A stretch of 64,000 nt of DNA, taken from Vulcanimicrobiota bacterium. GTDB lineage: Bacteria > Vulcanimicrobiota > Vulcanimicrobiia > Vulcanimicrobiales > Vulcanimicrobiaceae. A program made the position numbers and the translations under genes. This document shows, in pieces, positions 1 through 8,638 of this stretch (position 1 is its first letter; the number at the start of each line of letters is the position of its first letter). Under the pieces are notes generated by a model. That model made no database searches, was not told the DNA's origin, and was given only the letters and a program-made list of their open reading frames with translations. The stretch is from the NCBI GenBank assembly GCA_027452165.1, contig DAIDGX010000008.1:103565-167564 (forward strand), written 5' to 3'.

Positions 1-941
1 AAAATCGGCGGCACCGCGTAGCAAAGCATGAGCAGCGCAGCGTCGATGCGTTGCGGGATCGTGAGGACCGGCGCGGTGACGAGGCCGAAGAGATGGCTCC
101 AAAGGACGCGATTGTGTCCGCGCGACCAGCGGCGCAGTTGCTTGAAACGGGATTCCCACGCTTCGGGAACTTCTTCGTAGCACTCTGCCCGGTTGTCGTA
201 CACGATCTTCCATCCGTGCTGAAAGATCTTTGCCGTGAGCTCGGTGTCCTCGGCGAGCGCATGCGGGTCGAAGCCACCAAGCTCGGCGAGCATGCGGCGC
301 CGAAAACCACCGACCGTGCCGCCATATTGCGGCAAGAGGTTGAAGTTGTAGCGGGCTTGCTGATCGACTTGGTAGCCGCCCGCGCGCTCCATCGAGAGCA
401 GGCGCGTGAGCAGGCTGCGGCTGGTATTACGCGGGACCACGCGACCCATGACCGCGCCGACCTCCGGATCGACGAACGCGTTGATGAGGGTGCGGATCAG
501 ACCGCGACCGGGCGTGTAGTCGGCGTCGAAGACGAGCACGAAGTCGGACTGGACCGATTCGAGGGCGACGTTGAGGGCGTTGGCTTTACCGCGTTCGGGG
601 CCCGCCATGGTGAGGATCTTCACCTGTGGGTGACGCTCGATATACGCGTGTAGGATGTCGTTGGTGGCATCGGCGGACTGATCGTCGATCGCGACGATCT
701 CCAACTGGTCTTTCGGATACTCGGAGGCGAGCAATGCGTCGAGGCAGGCTTCGGCGACCTTCTCTTCGTTGTGCATGGGGACGAGCACGGTGACCGACGG
801 GGGATGCTCCTCGTAGGCATCCGAGAACGACATGCGCTGTTTGCCGTACACGCGCGAGAACGTGAAGACCCAGTGCCGGATCGTGTAGATCGACATCAAG
901 GCGATGACGACCGTGAGCCAGGCGTTGAGCGCTACAACCAT
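1..941 (-). CDS. Family 2 glycosyltransferase, processive BcsA/hyaluronan-synthase-like (partial)
   Basis: Membrane glycosyltransferase that should polymerise or transfer sugars from a nucleotide-sugar donor. The frame opens at an ATG at 941 and runs off the left edge, so about 313 residues are visible. An N-terminal hydrophobic segment (residues 5-20) precedes a GT-A fold. Visible family motifs are IDDQS (D86-D87), FDADY (139-142), AEDTE (230-234) and QLRRW (268-272), the last being the QxxRW signature of processive synthases. The start overlaps the end of the upstream membrane-protein gene by 10 bases, so the two are probably co-transcribed. The C-terminal membrane helices lie outside the window. 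The product polysaccharide cannot be told. Confidence 0.88.
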   Translation of the reverse strand, partial: MVVALNAWLTVVIALMSIYTIRHWVFTFSRVYGKQRMSFSDAYEEHPPSVTVLVPMHNEEKVAEACLDALLASEYPKDQLEIVAIDDQSADATNDILHAYIERHPQVKILTMAGPERGKANALNVALESVQSDFVLVFDADYTPGRGLIRTLINAFVDPEVGAVMGRVVPRNTSRSLLTRLLSMERAGGYQVDQQARYNFNLLPQYGGTVGGFRRRMLAELGGFDPHALAEDTELTAKIFQHGWKIVYDNRAECYEEVPEAWESRFKQLRRWSRGHNRVLWSHLFGLVTAPVLTIPQRIDAALLMLCYAVPPI

Positions 942-1714
942 TCCCACGCATCCTCGGTGCGCGCGAGCCTTCGGCTGAGCGAGACGACGACCAACGAATA
1001 GACGGCGATGAAATAGACCACGTCGATCAGCGGCCCAAGAAAGAGGTAAAGATTGGTCTCAAGGATCACGCCCGTGTGGGTGAGGATCAGGGCAAAGACC
1101 GCAAGGCGCAGCACCGACATGAAGAAATCGAGCGCGATCAGCAGGGTAAAGAGCGTGACCCGCTCGAGCAGGGTGAAGGGTAAGAGCGCGGCGACGACGA
1201 CCGCAAAGATCGGCGAACAGAGGATCATGATGACGCTCGTGCGCTCGAGCAGCAGCATGTAGGTCGGTCCGTCGTACCCGGCGCGTCCTTCGAAAAAGGC
1301 CCAGAGGGCCGTGATCAGCAGGACGATCAGGTTGCCGATGATCCAGAGCGGTAGCGGCGCGTTCTTCTTGGCGTAGAACCCCGCAAGGAGGATCGCCGCG
1401 GCGCAGAGCCCCGCCACGTCGAGCGCGCCGAAGACCGAGAGTGGGGGAAGGTTCGGAATCGGCACGGTGGAGGCAATGAAGAGAAAATTATCGGGCACGT
1501 TTCGCGTGATGGGGGTTGACTGTGCTAAAAGCGCACTCATCCACGCGGTTGCACGCGGCCATAGCACGAGCAGCGCGGCATAGGCGAGCAGCACGCCGAT
1601 CGGTAGGGTGACCGCGCTTCCCAGCCAACTCACACGTGAGACGCGCAACGTTCTATAGGAACGATGCGGACGAATGGTAACGCGCGCAGCCTGCGCGGCC
1701 CCAGCTTTCGGCAC
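932..1714 (-). CDS. Polytopic membrane protein, possibly exosortase/archaeosortase-like
   Basis: A 260-residue integral membrane protein with about six to seven hydrophobic helices and no obvious soluble domain. It lies directly upstream of the GT2 gene and overlaps it, so a role in exporting or anchoring the same polysaccharide is plausible. The last third recalls the exosortase layout: a Cys-Ser after a helix (C166), an Arg 37 residues later (R203, in SVLRL), and a Gly-containing helix after that. The third catalytic Arg/His expected about 38 residues further on is not evident, although His213 lies nearby. The exosortase reading is therefore weak and the gene is best called an unassigned membrane protein. 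Confidence 0.7.
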   Translation of the reverse strand: MPKAGAAQAARVTIRPHRSYRTLRVSRVSWLGSAVTLPIGVLLAYAALLVLWPRATAWMSALLAQSTPITRNVPDNFLFIASTVPIPNLPPLSVFGALDVAGLCAAAILLAGFYAKKNAPLPLWIIGNLIVLLITALWAFFEGRAGYDGPTYMLLLERTSVIMILCSPIFAVVVAALLPFTLLERVTLFTLLIALDFFMSVLRLAVFALILTHTGVILETNLYLFLGPLIDVVYFIAVYSLVVVSLSRRLARTEDAWEWL

Positions 1715-1761
1715 CTCGACCCTTTCACCGGAACGGTGGAAGCAACCCGGTGGCTTCCTTT

Positions 1762-2787
1762 ATGATGATTTTCGGCCCTGTAGCCCTCATTATTTCGCTC
1801 CTGCAGCCAGAGGTGCAGCGCGAACGCGCAAGTACCTGGGTTGCCGCACATTGCGTATTGCCCGGTGGCGCCCTGCGCGTGCGTCCCGGGGGGCACTTCG
1901 TGAGCGGATATTTTGGGAGCATGACCGCGGATGGTCTCGTGCGCGCTCGGATGCAACCACAGCTCGTGCTCGGCTGGATGGCATGGTACGTCGCGCATGC
2001 CCATGGATCGGGAAGCGGGATCGACGGCGTTGCTGACGACGCGACCGTGCGCGACGGCGTCGAGACCTCGCGCGGCCGCCCCGACTCGACCGATGCCTAC
2101 GGCGCCGTCTTTCTTTCGCTTGCGCGCGACGCGTACGAAAGCGGCGATCCGTCGCTGCGCGCCTTCGTCGTCGCGCATCATGCCGATCTGGTTCGCATCG
2201 CGGACTCCAGCATTGCGACGCTGCAACCGATTGGCCTGACGTGGGCACGCCCAAACCGCCACGTGTTCTATGCAATCGATAACGAGCAGGTGATGCGCGG
2301 CATGCGCGACGCGGCGGCGCTCATGCGTGAGGCTTTCGACGATCGAGCGAATGCGCGCCGCTTCGACCGCGCGGCCGCGACGGTGGCGCGCGCACTGCGT
2401 GCGCACCTGTGGGATGATCGCGTGCAAGCGGTACGTCCGTACGAGATGGCAAGCGGGCGCTTCTCGACGCCCGACCCAGGACGTATCTATCCCGACGCGC
2501 TAGCGCAACTCTTTGCGGTCGTCGATCGCGTTCCGTCGCTTTCATTCGCACAGCGGCAAACGCTAGCGTCGCGGGTGGCCGCGTCGGTGCTCGCGCAGTC
2601 GGATGCACTGGACGAAGCCGCGCTCGTTGCCCTCGTGGCAGAGCGCGATGCCGGCATTGCCGTGCGCGTTCCCGCGTTTCACGCGCCGCCGTTGTGCGCG
2701 AACGCCGGTTGGTATCTGCGCGTTGCCTCGGAGCCAACCGCGCCAAGCGACTCGCATGCCCTGATGCCGGCTACTGGTACACCGTGA
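1762..2787 (+). CDS. Six-hairpin (alpha/alpha) glycosidase-like protein
   Basis: About 341 residues beginning with a short hydrophobic segment (MMIFGPVALIISLL) that may be a signal or anchor. The body is rich in amphipathic helices and aromatic/acidic patches such as DSTDAYGAVFL and ARPNRHVFYAIDNEQVMRGM. This pattern is seen in (alpha/alpha)6 glycoside hydrolases and polysaccharide-processing proteins that accompany synthase operons. No catalytic pair can be assigned by eye. It is divergent from the GT2/membrane-protein pair and converges on the LCP gene with a 17-base overlap at the 3' ends. A GTG at 1750 is an alternative start. The function is inferred from fold-like features and context only. 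Confidence 0.65.
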   Translation: MMIFGPVALIISLLQPEVQRERASTWVAAHCVLPGGALRVRPGGHFVSGYFGSMTADGLVRARMQPQLVLGWMAWYVAHAHGSGSGIDGVADDATVRDGVETSRGRPDSTDAYGAVFLSLARDAYESGDPSLRAFVVAHHADLVRIADSSIATLQPIGLTWARPNRHVFYAIDNEQVMRGMRDAAALMREAFDDRANARRFDRAAATVARALRAHLWDDRVQAVRPYEMASGRFSTPDPGRIYPDALAQLFAVVDRVPSLSFAQRQTLASRVAASVLAQSDALDEAALVALVAERDAGIAVRVPAFHAPPLCANAGWYLRVASEPTAPSDSHALMPATGTP

Positions 2788-4018
2788 CGTTCGTGACGTT
2801 GCCGGGGGTAACGTACACGCTGCCGGTACCAAGGGAGCGTGCAACGAGCCAACCATTCGCGGGAGCGCTTGCCGGATAGACGACCTCGTTCTCTCCGGTT
2901 GGGGCTCCCGCGATCGTTACGTGCGAAAAGCCGAGATGCTCGAGGTGGAGCGCCATATGCTGCGTGCCGTAGAGGGTGACGGGCAGATCGGCGGGCGGTT
3001 GGGGCGATGGCAGGCCCATCTCGGATGGCCGCGCGCCGAACGGCGCAAGTTTAGCGTCGATCTCGTGCGGATCCAGGACGTCGTAATCGGCCCCGTCCAG
3101 ATAGCCGTCGGCGTTGATGCCCGGGACCGACGCGCCCGCGAGTTGCATGGCGTCGGCGATCGTGCCGAGCGGCACTTGATAGACGGGGGCGCCGGCCATG
3201 GCGATGCCGATGCGAATCAAGCGATCTTCCGGAAGGTTGGTCGCGATGTCGCCTTTCATCGTGGCTACGAAGCGTGGTATGCGATGGGATGCGTGGAGTG
3301 GGTCGAGTAGCGTATTGCGCAGGATGCCGAGGACCTGTACCTCGGCCTGCATGCGCTGGAAATCGTTGACGCGGTAGCCGTTGCCTGCTTCGTTCTGGCG
3401 CACGCGTACAAACGCAAGAGCCTGTGCGCCGTTCATGCGCTGGACGCCCGGAAAAAAGTTTGCGCCGCTATGACGCGGATCGATGATGCGTGCTTTGACG
3501 TCGATCGTGACGCCGCCGACGGCATCGATCGCTCTTTCGAAGCCGGCGAAGTTTGCCGCGATGTATCCATCGACGGGTAGGCCGGTGACGTGCGCGACCG
3601 CCTTGGCAAGATCTTGTGGGCCGCGAGCCGGCGTCTCTTGGTCGCCCATGAAGAAGAGCGTTTTGATTTTGGGAACCGGATCGTGCCAGTCGGGCTGCGC
3701 ATAGAGCATGTCGCGCGGGACGGTGATTGCATAGATGCGATGCGCGGCGGGGTCGAGACGCGCGAGCAGGATGACGTCGGCTTGTCCGGCGGCAGTGCCA
3801 AGGCCGAGCGGATCGTTGGCGGCGACCCCGCGTGCGTTGTTGGCGATAAGCAAGATGTCCACGGGAGTTCCTCCCATGGCGATGCGTGCGGTGACGCCGC
3901 CGGTAAGGCGGCGAAAGGGCTTCGCAAAGAACACGACGATCGTAAGGACGATCGTTGCGGCGATGAACATGGCGATGAGGCGTCGGCGACGCCCACGCGA
4001 ACGGCGAGAGAGCGACAC
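2771..4018 (-). CDS. LytR-CpsA-Psr (LCP) family protein with C-terminal LytR_C-like domain
   Basis: LCP enzymes transfer lipid-linked glycans to cell-wall peptidoglycan on the outer face of the membrane. A basic cytoplasmic tail (SRRSRGRRRR) is followed by one transmembrane helix at residues 15-32. The LCP core then shows DILLIANNARG, TVPRDMLY (a conserved Arg/Asp pair), GGVTIDV and FVRVRQNEAGNGY...DFQRMQ, the usual Arg-rich pyrophosphate-binding segments. A C-terminal region (about 345-415) resembles the LytR_C domain. At 415 residues the length is normal. Its position next to glycosyltransferase genes suggests it attaches the locus polysaccharide to the wall or another carrier. Confidence 0.88.
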   Translation of the reverse strand: MSLSRRSRGRRRRLIAMFIAATIVLTIVVFFAKPFRRLTGGVTARIAMGGTPVDILLIANNARGVAANDPLGLGTAAGQADVILLARLDPAAHRIYAITVPRDMLYAQPDWHDPVPKIKTLFFMGDQETPARGPQDLAKAVAHVTGLPVDGYIAANFAGFERAIDAVGGVTIDVKARIIDPRHSGANFFPGVQRMNGAQALAFVRVRQNEAGNGYRVNDFQRMQAEVQVLGILRNTLLDPLHASHRIPRFVATMKGDIATNLPEDRLIRIGIAMAGAPVYQVPLGTIADAMQLAGASVPGINADGYLDGADYDVLDPHEIDAKLAPFGARPSEMGLPSPQPPADLPVTLYGTQHMALHLEHLGFSHVTIAGAPTGENEVVYPASAPANGWLVARSLGTGSVYVTPGNVTNVTVYQ

Positions 4019-4063
4019 GGAGAATCCCTTCGTGCGAAAGCAGACAAGGTGCGATATATGCGG

Positions 4064-4669
4064 TTATGCTGCTTCGTACGAGGGAGGGGCGCGTTCGCCA
4101 AGGCGCGTGAGCGCATACCACGCATGCGTGCGTGGTGGCGTGGAGGCGATGGGTAACCGTGCGGGGCGGCCGGTGCCGCGCGGACGTGTGGCGAGAATGC
4201 GTAGGTGGCGGATCAGCCGGATCGTACTGCCGTAGATCGCGTCGAGGAGCGCTGCGAGCCCGGCGAGCGCAAGCACACCGAAGAGCGCGTGAACGCCGAG
4301 TGCGATTGCGACCGGGGCGCCAAGCCAGATCGCCGGTCCGAGCAGATGTCCGTAGATCGCGAGTTGCTCGCACGATTCCATGACGTACACAGTCGCGATT
4401 TGGGCAAGAAAGATCGCCGGAAAGAGACGCCACGCGCGCGTGGGAACCGATCCCGGCGCGCCCTCGCGCAGGCGCGATGCGAGGTACACGATTGCGAAGC
4501 ACAGCGCGATCGCGAGCGCCGGGCCCACGTCGGCGTTGCTGTTGTCGGTGAAGGTGCCGCGACCGAAGAGGCCGGCGTTGGATGCCGCCTCGAGCAAAGG
4601 GTCTGCGCAGCTCGCCGCGGTGAGGGCCGCGACGAGGCAGAACCACGCGGCTGTCGCTCGGCGTCCCAT
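4064..4669 (-). CDS. Hypothetical integral membrane protein
   Basis: A 201-residue protein with about four hydrophobic helices. The open frame extends upstream to 4858, but the first hydrophobic segment follows the ATG at 4669 (MGRRATAAWFCLVAALTAASC), and the upstream extension is Arg/Ala-rich shadow sequence over the divergent gene at 4759. A MESCEQLAIYGH segment lies before the third helix and the tail is basic. No family is recognised. It shares the intergenic region at 4670-4758 with the divergent exported-protein gene. Confidence 0.65.
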   Translation of the reverse strand: MGRRATAAWFCLVAALTAASCADPLLEAASNAGLFGRGTFTDNSNADVGPALAIALCFAIVYLASRLREGAPGSVPTRAWRLFPAIFLAQIATVYVMESCEQLAIYGHLLGPAIWLGAPVAIALGVHALFGVLALAGLAALLDAIYGSTIRLIRHLRILATRPRGTGRPARLPIASTPPRTHAWYALTRLGERAPPSYEAA

Positions 4670-4758
4670 CGGAGGCGCGCCTTCTTGGCGCCGGTGGAAT
4701 CGTCCCGCTTGCGGTATGCCTGCGGGCGCTCGTTCGCTGCCGCGCGAAGAGATGGTCG

Positions 4759-5157
4759 ATGCGTTCGTTCGTCGTGCTTGCCCTTGCTGCGCTCGCGCTC
4801 GCGCGCGGTGGCGATGCACGCGCGTGGGCCGGGACGTGGACCGCACGAACCGGCGCAAACCAACAGTCGATCACGATCGTGCGACGTGGCTCGCTCGTGC
4901 GCATCTCCGGCACGGACGTCTGGTACGATCGTGCGTTTGCTGCACGCGGTCTGATTCCGGTTGGAACCTTTACCGCGACGATCGCCACGCCGGCAGGCGA
5001 TCGCATCACGATCGAACCACCCGACATGCCGGGCTGCATCGTGCACCTTCGGCGCGCCGGGGCATACCTTGTCGTGCGCGATAACGACCGGTGCGGCGGT
5101 ATCAACGTTACGTTTACGGGGAACTATCGGCGAGTTCGCAAAGGAGCCGCGATATGA
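4759..5157 (+). CDS. Small exported protein of unknown function
   Basis: A 132-residue protein with a Sec-type signal peptide ([22 protein letters not shown], probable cleavage after ARA). The mature part is a compact beta-rich domain of about 110 residues with two cysteines (in PGCIVHL and DRCGGI) that could form a disulfide once exported. The stop codon overlaps the start of the propeller gene (ATGA), so the two are translationally coupled and may act together outside the cytoplasm. No family is recognised. Confidence 0.7.
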   Translation: MRSFVVLALAALALARGGDARAWAGTWTARTGANQQSITIVRRGSLVRISGTDVWYDRAFAARGLIPVGTFTATIATPAGDRITIEPPDMPGCIVHLRRAGAYLVVRDNDRCGGINVTFTGNYRRVRKGAAI

Positions 5158-6269
5158 GCAAAGTTCGGGTTCTCGTTGGAACGCATAAGGGTGCCTTCGT
5201 CCTTACCGCCGACGGCATGCGGCGCGACTGGCGCATCGAGGGGCCGCACTTTGCCGGTTGGGATGTCTATCACCTGAAGGGATCGCCGGTCGATCCGAAC
5301 CGGATCTATGCATCGCAGAGCTCGTCGTGGTTTGGGCAAGTCGTGCAGCGTTCCGACGACGGCGGCATCACCTGGCAGCAGATGAGCAACGCATTTGCCT
5401 ACGATGGGAAGCCCGGCACGCACCAATGGTACGACGGAACGCCGCATCCGTGGGAGTTCGCACGCGTTTGGCATTTCGAACCCGATCCGCACGATGCGCA
5501 GACGGTGTATGCTGGCGTGGAAGATGCTGCGCTGTTTCGCTCGCGCGACGGCGGAGCGAGTTGGCACGAGCTTGCGGGACTGCGCGATCATGAGACCGGA
5601 TCGCAGTGGCAACCGGGGGCGGGCGGCATGTGTCTGCACACGATCGTGATCGATCCGGGAGACCCGCAGCGTATCTATACCGCCATTTCGGCGGCGGGTG
5701 CATTTCGTAGCGACGATGGCGGGGAGCATTGGAAACCGATCAATCGCGGGCTGCATTCCGAGCAGTTGCCGGACCCTGACCGTACGGTCGGCCATTGCGT
5801 CCACCGCATCGCGATGCATCCGGCGCGTTCCCAGGTGCTCTACATGCAGAAGCATTGGGACGTGATGCGCAGCGACGATGCGGGCGAGCATTGGCGCGAA
5901 GTGAGCGGTAACCTACCGACGGATTTCGGCTTTCCGATCGAGGTACACGCGCATGAGCCCGAAACGATCTACGTCGTTCCGATCACGAGTGACTCATACC
6001 ACTATCCGCCCGACGGCATGCTGCGTGTGTATCGCAGCCGTACCGGGGGCGACGAGTGGGAGGCGCTTGGCCGTGGGCTTCCCGAACGGCATTGCTACGT
6101 AAACGTGCTGCGCGATGCGATGGCCACGGACGCACTCGATCCGTGCGGCATCTATTTCGGAACCACGGGAGGGCAAGTGTACGTTTCGCCCGATGGCGGA
6201 GATCATTGGCAGGCAATCGCGGAGCATCTGCCGTCGGTCCTCTCGGTTGAGGTGCAGACCCTCGCGTGA
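5154..6269 (+). CDS. BNR/VPS10-type beta-propeller protein (sialidase-like, exo-alpha-sialidase family annotation)
   Basis: A 371-residue beta-propeller with several Asp-box (BNR) repeats: [38 protein letters not shown] and SPDGGDHWQ. The start is the ATG at 5154 behind an AAGGAG at 5141, which also overlaps the previous stop. There is no signal peptide, so this copy is probably cytoplasmic. Members of this group are often annotated as glycosyl hydrolases, but the catalytic set of true sialidases is not visible. The gene overlaps a MoaD/ThiS-like gene by GTGA, a pairing that recurs in bacteria with unknown purpose. Confidence 0.85.
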   Translation: MSKVRVLVGTHKGAFVLTADGMRRDWRIEGPHFAGWDVYHLKGSPVDPNRIYASQSSSWFGQVVQRSDDGGITWQQMSNAFAYDGKPGTHQWYDGTPHPWEFARVWHFEPDPHDAQTVYAGVEDAALFRSRDGGASWHELAGLRDHETGSQWQPGAGGMCLHTIVIDPGDPQRIYTAISAAGAFRSDDGGEHWKPINRGLHSEQLPDPDRTVGHCVHRIAMHPARSQVLYMQKHWDVMRSDDAGEHWREVSGNLPTDFGFPIEVHAHEPETIYVVPITSDSYHYPPDGMLRVYRSRTGGDEWEALGRGLPERHCYVNVLRDAMATDALDPCGIYFGTTGGQVYVSPDGGDHWQAIAEHLPSVLSVEVQTLA

Positions 6270-6565
6270 TTCGCGTCGTCTTGCCCGCGCATCTGCGTAC
6301 GCTTGCGCACGTGGGTGAACGCGAGGTTGTCGTGGCGATCGAGGGGGAGGCGACGCTGCTCGCGGTGCTCGATGCCCTTGAAGCACGCTTTCCGCAACTG
6401 CGTGGCACCATTCGCGATCGCGCGAGCGGGGCGCGCCGTCCCTACGTGCGATACTTTGCCTGCAAGCGCGACCTTTCGCACGTCTCCCCCGAAACGCCGT
6501 TGCCTAACGAGGTATGCGAGGGGCGCGAACCCCTGCTCATCGTGGGGGCCATGGCCGGCGGGTGA
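6266..6565 (+). CDS. MoaD/ThiS-family beta-grasp (ubiquitin-like) protein
   Basis: A 99-residue beta-grasp protein ending in the Gly-Gly (VGAMAGG) that E1-like enzymes adenylate for sulfur transfer or conjugation in MoaD, ThiS and relatives. The N-terminal strand [14 protein letters not shown] and the [15 protein letters not shown] helix match the family. It starts at a GTG overlapping the propeller stop. No moaE, thiG or E1-like (moeB/thiF) gene is in the window, so its partner is elsewhere. It could serve cofactor sulfur transfer or a small conjugation system involving the propeller; the sequence cannot decide. Confidence 0.83.
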   Translation: MIRVVLPAHLRTLAHVGEREVVVAIEGEATLLAVLDALEARFPQLRGTIRDRASGARRPYVRYFACKRDLSHVSPETPLPNEVCEGREPLLIVGAMAGG

Positions 6566-6629
6566 GCCGCCCGCGCTCGCCGGCTGTGGGAAGCGGTAGG
6601 CGGTCGCACCGGCGTCGAATCGGGGCGGC

Positions 6630-6833
6630 ATGACCAAACCCCGAATCAAACGCAAGTGGTATAGCGTGCCGGCAGCCGAGAGGCGGACGTGTCAAACGCC
6701 CGGATGCGATGTTCTTGCGCGCGAGCGATGCAAGCAGCAAAACTGCGGAGAGATCATTTGCACCGAGCATAAGGGGAGCCATTCGGCGCTCCACACCTTC
6801 CTCAAGCAACGCGCGGCCACGCTGAAGCCGTAG
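6630..6833 (+). CDS. Small putative zinc-binding protein
   Basis: A 67-residue basic protein with regularly spaced Cys and His: CQTPGC, then ERCKQQNCGEIIC, then TEHKGSHSALH. This spacing resembles treble-clef, AN1 or B-box-like zinc sites. The N-terminus (MTKPRIKRKWYSVP) is strongly basic and could bind nucleic acid. It lies 64 bases after the MoaD-like gene on the same strand. No specific family is assigned. The coding call rests on the conserved-looking Cys/His pattern. Confidence 0.6.
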   Translation: MTKPRIKRKWYSVPAAERRTCQTPGCDVLARERCKQQNCGEIICTEHKGSHSALHTFLKQRAATLKP

Positions 6834-6854
6834 CGTTTACGCTCAGCTATCGCG

Positions 6855-7373
6855 ATGAGGTTGCGGCGGGTGCTGGAAGTCGCTTTAGCCACGCTGTTCG
6901 CGGCGGCGGCGATTCTGTGGGGCATCGCGATCTTCGATTCTCTTTCCGGGGCCAATGCGATCGTACCGTCGCTCCTGTGCGATGTCGTCGCGATCCTCGC
7001 ATTCGTCCTCGGAGCGATTACGGCACGGTCGTGGATCGGCGCGGTTGCAGCGCTATTGTGGGTGCCGTACTGGATTCTCGACGGCATGCTCCGTGCGTTC
7101 AGCGGGGTTCGGGGCGACTCGAGCGTGCCGGTTTCGGCGATCGCATTCTACCAGGGAGACGTTGCCTGGTATCCGGTGTTTGCATCGGTGCTGATCGTTC
7201 TGCTTGCATTTAGCCTTCGCGCGCGGGCACCGCTTGCGTGGGCCGTTGCCTTGGGCGTATGCACCGCATCGGTTGTGCTCGCTGCGCTTGGCCACGACGC
7301 GTCGATGCTTGCCGGACTCTGGTATCTCGCGGTTGCCATCGATGTTGCGCGCCCGCAACCAACTCGCTCCTGA
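6855..7373 (+). CDS. Hypothetical membrane protein, four to five helices
   Basis: A 172-residue hydrophobic protein with helices at about 8-27, 36-57, 62-82, 105-122 and 128-165. No catalytic or transport motif is visible. It follows the small zinc protein on the same strand and ends 37 bases before the convergent exported-protein gene. Composition and codon use look like the neighbours. Confidence 0.6.
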   Translation: MRLRRVLEVALATLFAAAAILWGIAIFDSLSGANAIVPSLLCDVVAILAFVLGAITARSWIGAVAALLWVPYWILDGMLRAFSGVRGDSSVPVSAIAFYQGDVAWYPVFASVLIVLLAFSLRARAPLAWAVALGVCTASVVLAALGHDASMLAGLWYLAVAIDVARPQPTRS

Positions 7374-7410
7374 CGCGCGGGAGAACGAAGGAACCAGAGG
7401 AGGGCTACTC

Positions 7411-7986
7411 CTACGGCTTATCGCCCGCGAGTGCATCGTGCGGCACGGGTGGGTTGCTTTCTGTAGTGGCTTGCCCGCAAATTCTCTGCGGATATGCGGT
7501 CACGGCGATATATTTTTGGCCGTCGATGATCTGGACGTCTTTTTCGGATCCAAAAATGCCTTGTCGCCTGCGATACTCACTGCGAATAAAGTCCAGGTGT
7601 ATCGTGTCGCCGCAAAAATTGTGAACCTTCTCCGCGGATATCCGCAGGTCTGCGGCTTTATAGTCGAATCCATCGAGGCCCGCTTTACCCTGCTGCGCCT
7701 CAAGCACATGGCCGTCGGCCTCGTCGCCAGTCTTCGCGATCAAATATCCATTGACGACAACGTCTTGCTCCACGGTGTATGGAATGGGCTCGCGCGGGCT
7801 CGCCGCATATGAATTTATCGCCTCGGCGGTGGCGATTACGATTACGGTGCCCTTCGGGACGAAGACCGACACGGTGTGTGGCGCTCCAGCGGCTGCGCCC
7901 GCGCCTGGTGGCGGCGTTTGCGCTGACGCCCCCATTGGGCAGAATAACACGAAGAAGAAAATGAAGTACGCAGTAACGCGCTGCAT
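7411..7986 (-). CDS. Exported protein of unknown function
   Basis: A 191-residue protein with a clear signal peptide (MQRVTAYFIFFFVLFCPMGASAQ, cleavage after ASA). A Pro/Gly/Ala-rich linker follows, then a beta-rich domain (HTVSVFVPKGTVIVIATAEAI) and two cysteines in NFCGDT and QRICGQ that could form a disulfide. The TVIVIATAEAINS...VEQDVVVNGYLIAKTGDEADG stretch resembles exported domains that carry surface-exposed loops, but no family is recognised. The local sequence is less GC-rich than its neighbours. Confidence 0.6.
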   Translation of the reverse strand: MQRVTAYFIFFFVLFCPMGASAQTPPPGAGAAAGAPHTVSVFVPKGTVIVIATAEAINSYAASPREPIPYTVEQDVVVNGYLIAKTGDEADGHVLEAQQGKAGLDGFDYKAADLRISAEKVHNFCGDTIHLDFIRSEYRRRQGIFGSEKDVQIIDGQKYIAVTAYPQRICGQATTESNPPVPHDALAGDKP

Positions 7987-8094
7987 ATACCCTCCAGCGG
8001 CTGCCTACGGTTGCATCGCTTTACACACGCGGGCAACATTCTCGAAAAGACTTGCGATAGAACGGCTTGTTTATTTACGCGCGTGCTCGCGTAT

Positions 8095-8229
8095 TTATTT
8101 GGGAGCGTTCTGGGCGGCTTTCGTCGCGATAAAAACGATGCCCCAGATGATACCGGCGATGACGCCAAGGCTCAAGAGTCCGGCGGCGAGTATGACAACG
8201 AGAATCGGGCCGTCGATGAATCCTAACAT
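8095..8229 (-). CDS. 44-residue single-helix membrane protein
   Basis: The frame opens upstream at 8322, but the ATG at 8229 has a good ribosome-binding site (GAAAGGAT, spacing about 5 bases). It gives MLGFIDGPILVVILAAGLLS followed by more hydrophobic residues and a short basic end. One long helix of about 28 residues fills most of the protein. Small proteins of this type can be regulatory or stress peptides. No function can be assigned. Confidence 0.55.
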   Translation of the reverse strand: MLGFIDGPILVVILAAGLLSLGVIAGIIWGIVFIATKAAQNAPK

Positions 8230-8387
8230 GGTGATCCTTTCGTTATCATAGCGACTATCCGGTACCCTCTTCCCCGGGTCAGTCCGAAGTCGGGATTGCG
8301 AACGCGAGTGGATAGTTCTCAATCGTGTGGCCGCGTCTCCGTGACGCCGAGGCGGCGGCAGCGTTCGAGAGAGGCTCCTCGGATAGG

Positions 8388-8436
8388 AAAAAAGAGTCGA
8401 GCCTCCGTTGCAGATCTGTTGAACGGAGGCTCGACT
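8388..8436 (-). terminator. Rho-independent terminator for the tRNA unit
   Basis: Perfect 15-bp inverted repeat, AGTCGAGCCTCCGTT at 8395-8409 and its complement at 8422-8436, around a 12-base loop. On the minus strand it is followed by a U run (AAAAAA at 8388-8393 on the plus strand). It lies 34 bases downstream of tRNA-Glu and should end the minus-strand tRNA transcript. Confidence 0.9.
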
Positions 8437-8469
8437 GTCGCGGAAAGCCTTGATTTACAAGGCCGGAAA

Positions 8470-8545
8470 TGGTAGCCCCAGCGGGATTCGAACCCGCGTT
8501 ACCGCCGTGAGAGGGCGGCGTCCTAGGCCTCTAGACGATAGGGCC
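8470..8545 (-). tRNA. tRNA-Glu (anticodon CTC)
   Basis: A complete cloverleaf of 76 bases including an encoded CCA. The acceptor stem is GGCCCTA paired with TGGGGCT, the anticodon arm is CGCCC/CTCTCAC around CTC, and the T arm GCGGG-TTCGAAT-CCCGC is perfect. It is separated from tRNA-Gln by a single base, so both come from one transcript. Confidence 0.97.
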
Positions 8546-8546
8546 A

Positions 8547-8620
8547 TGGCTCCCGGTCATGGACTCGAACCACGAATACCTGGTTCAGAGCCAGGCGTGA
8601 TACCATTTCACCAACCGGGA
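8547..8620 (-). tRNA. tRNA-Gln (anticodon CTG)
   Basis: A complete cloverleaf of 74 bases with encoded CCA: acceptor TCCCGGT/ACCGGGA, anticodon stem CCTGG/CCAGG with loop CTCTGAA, and T arm CGTGG/CCATG. It lies upstream of tRNA-Glu in the same minus-strand transcript and 18 bases downstream of the HNH nuclease gene. Confidence 0.97.
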
Positions 8621-8638
8621 ACGGCAGCGACGGTTATA

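Noticed and set aside
3468..5105. A 545-codon minus-strand frame across the LCP region
   Set aside because: Arg/Ala/Pro/His-rich, no recognisable motif, and it overlaps three better-supported genes.
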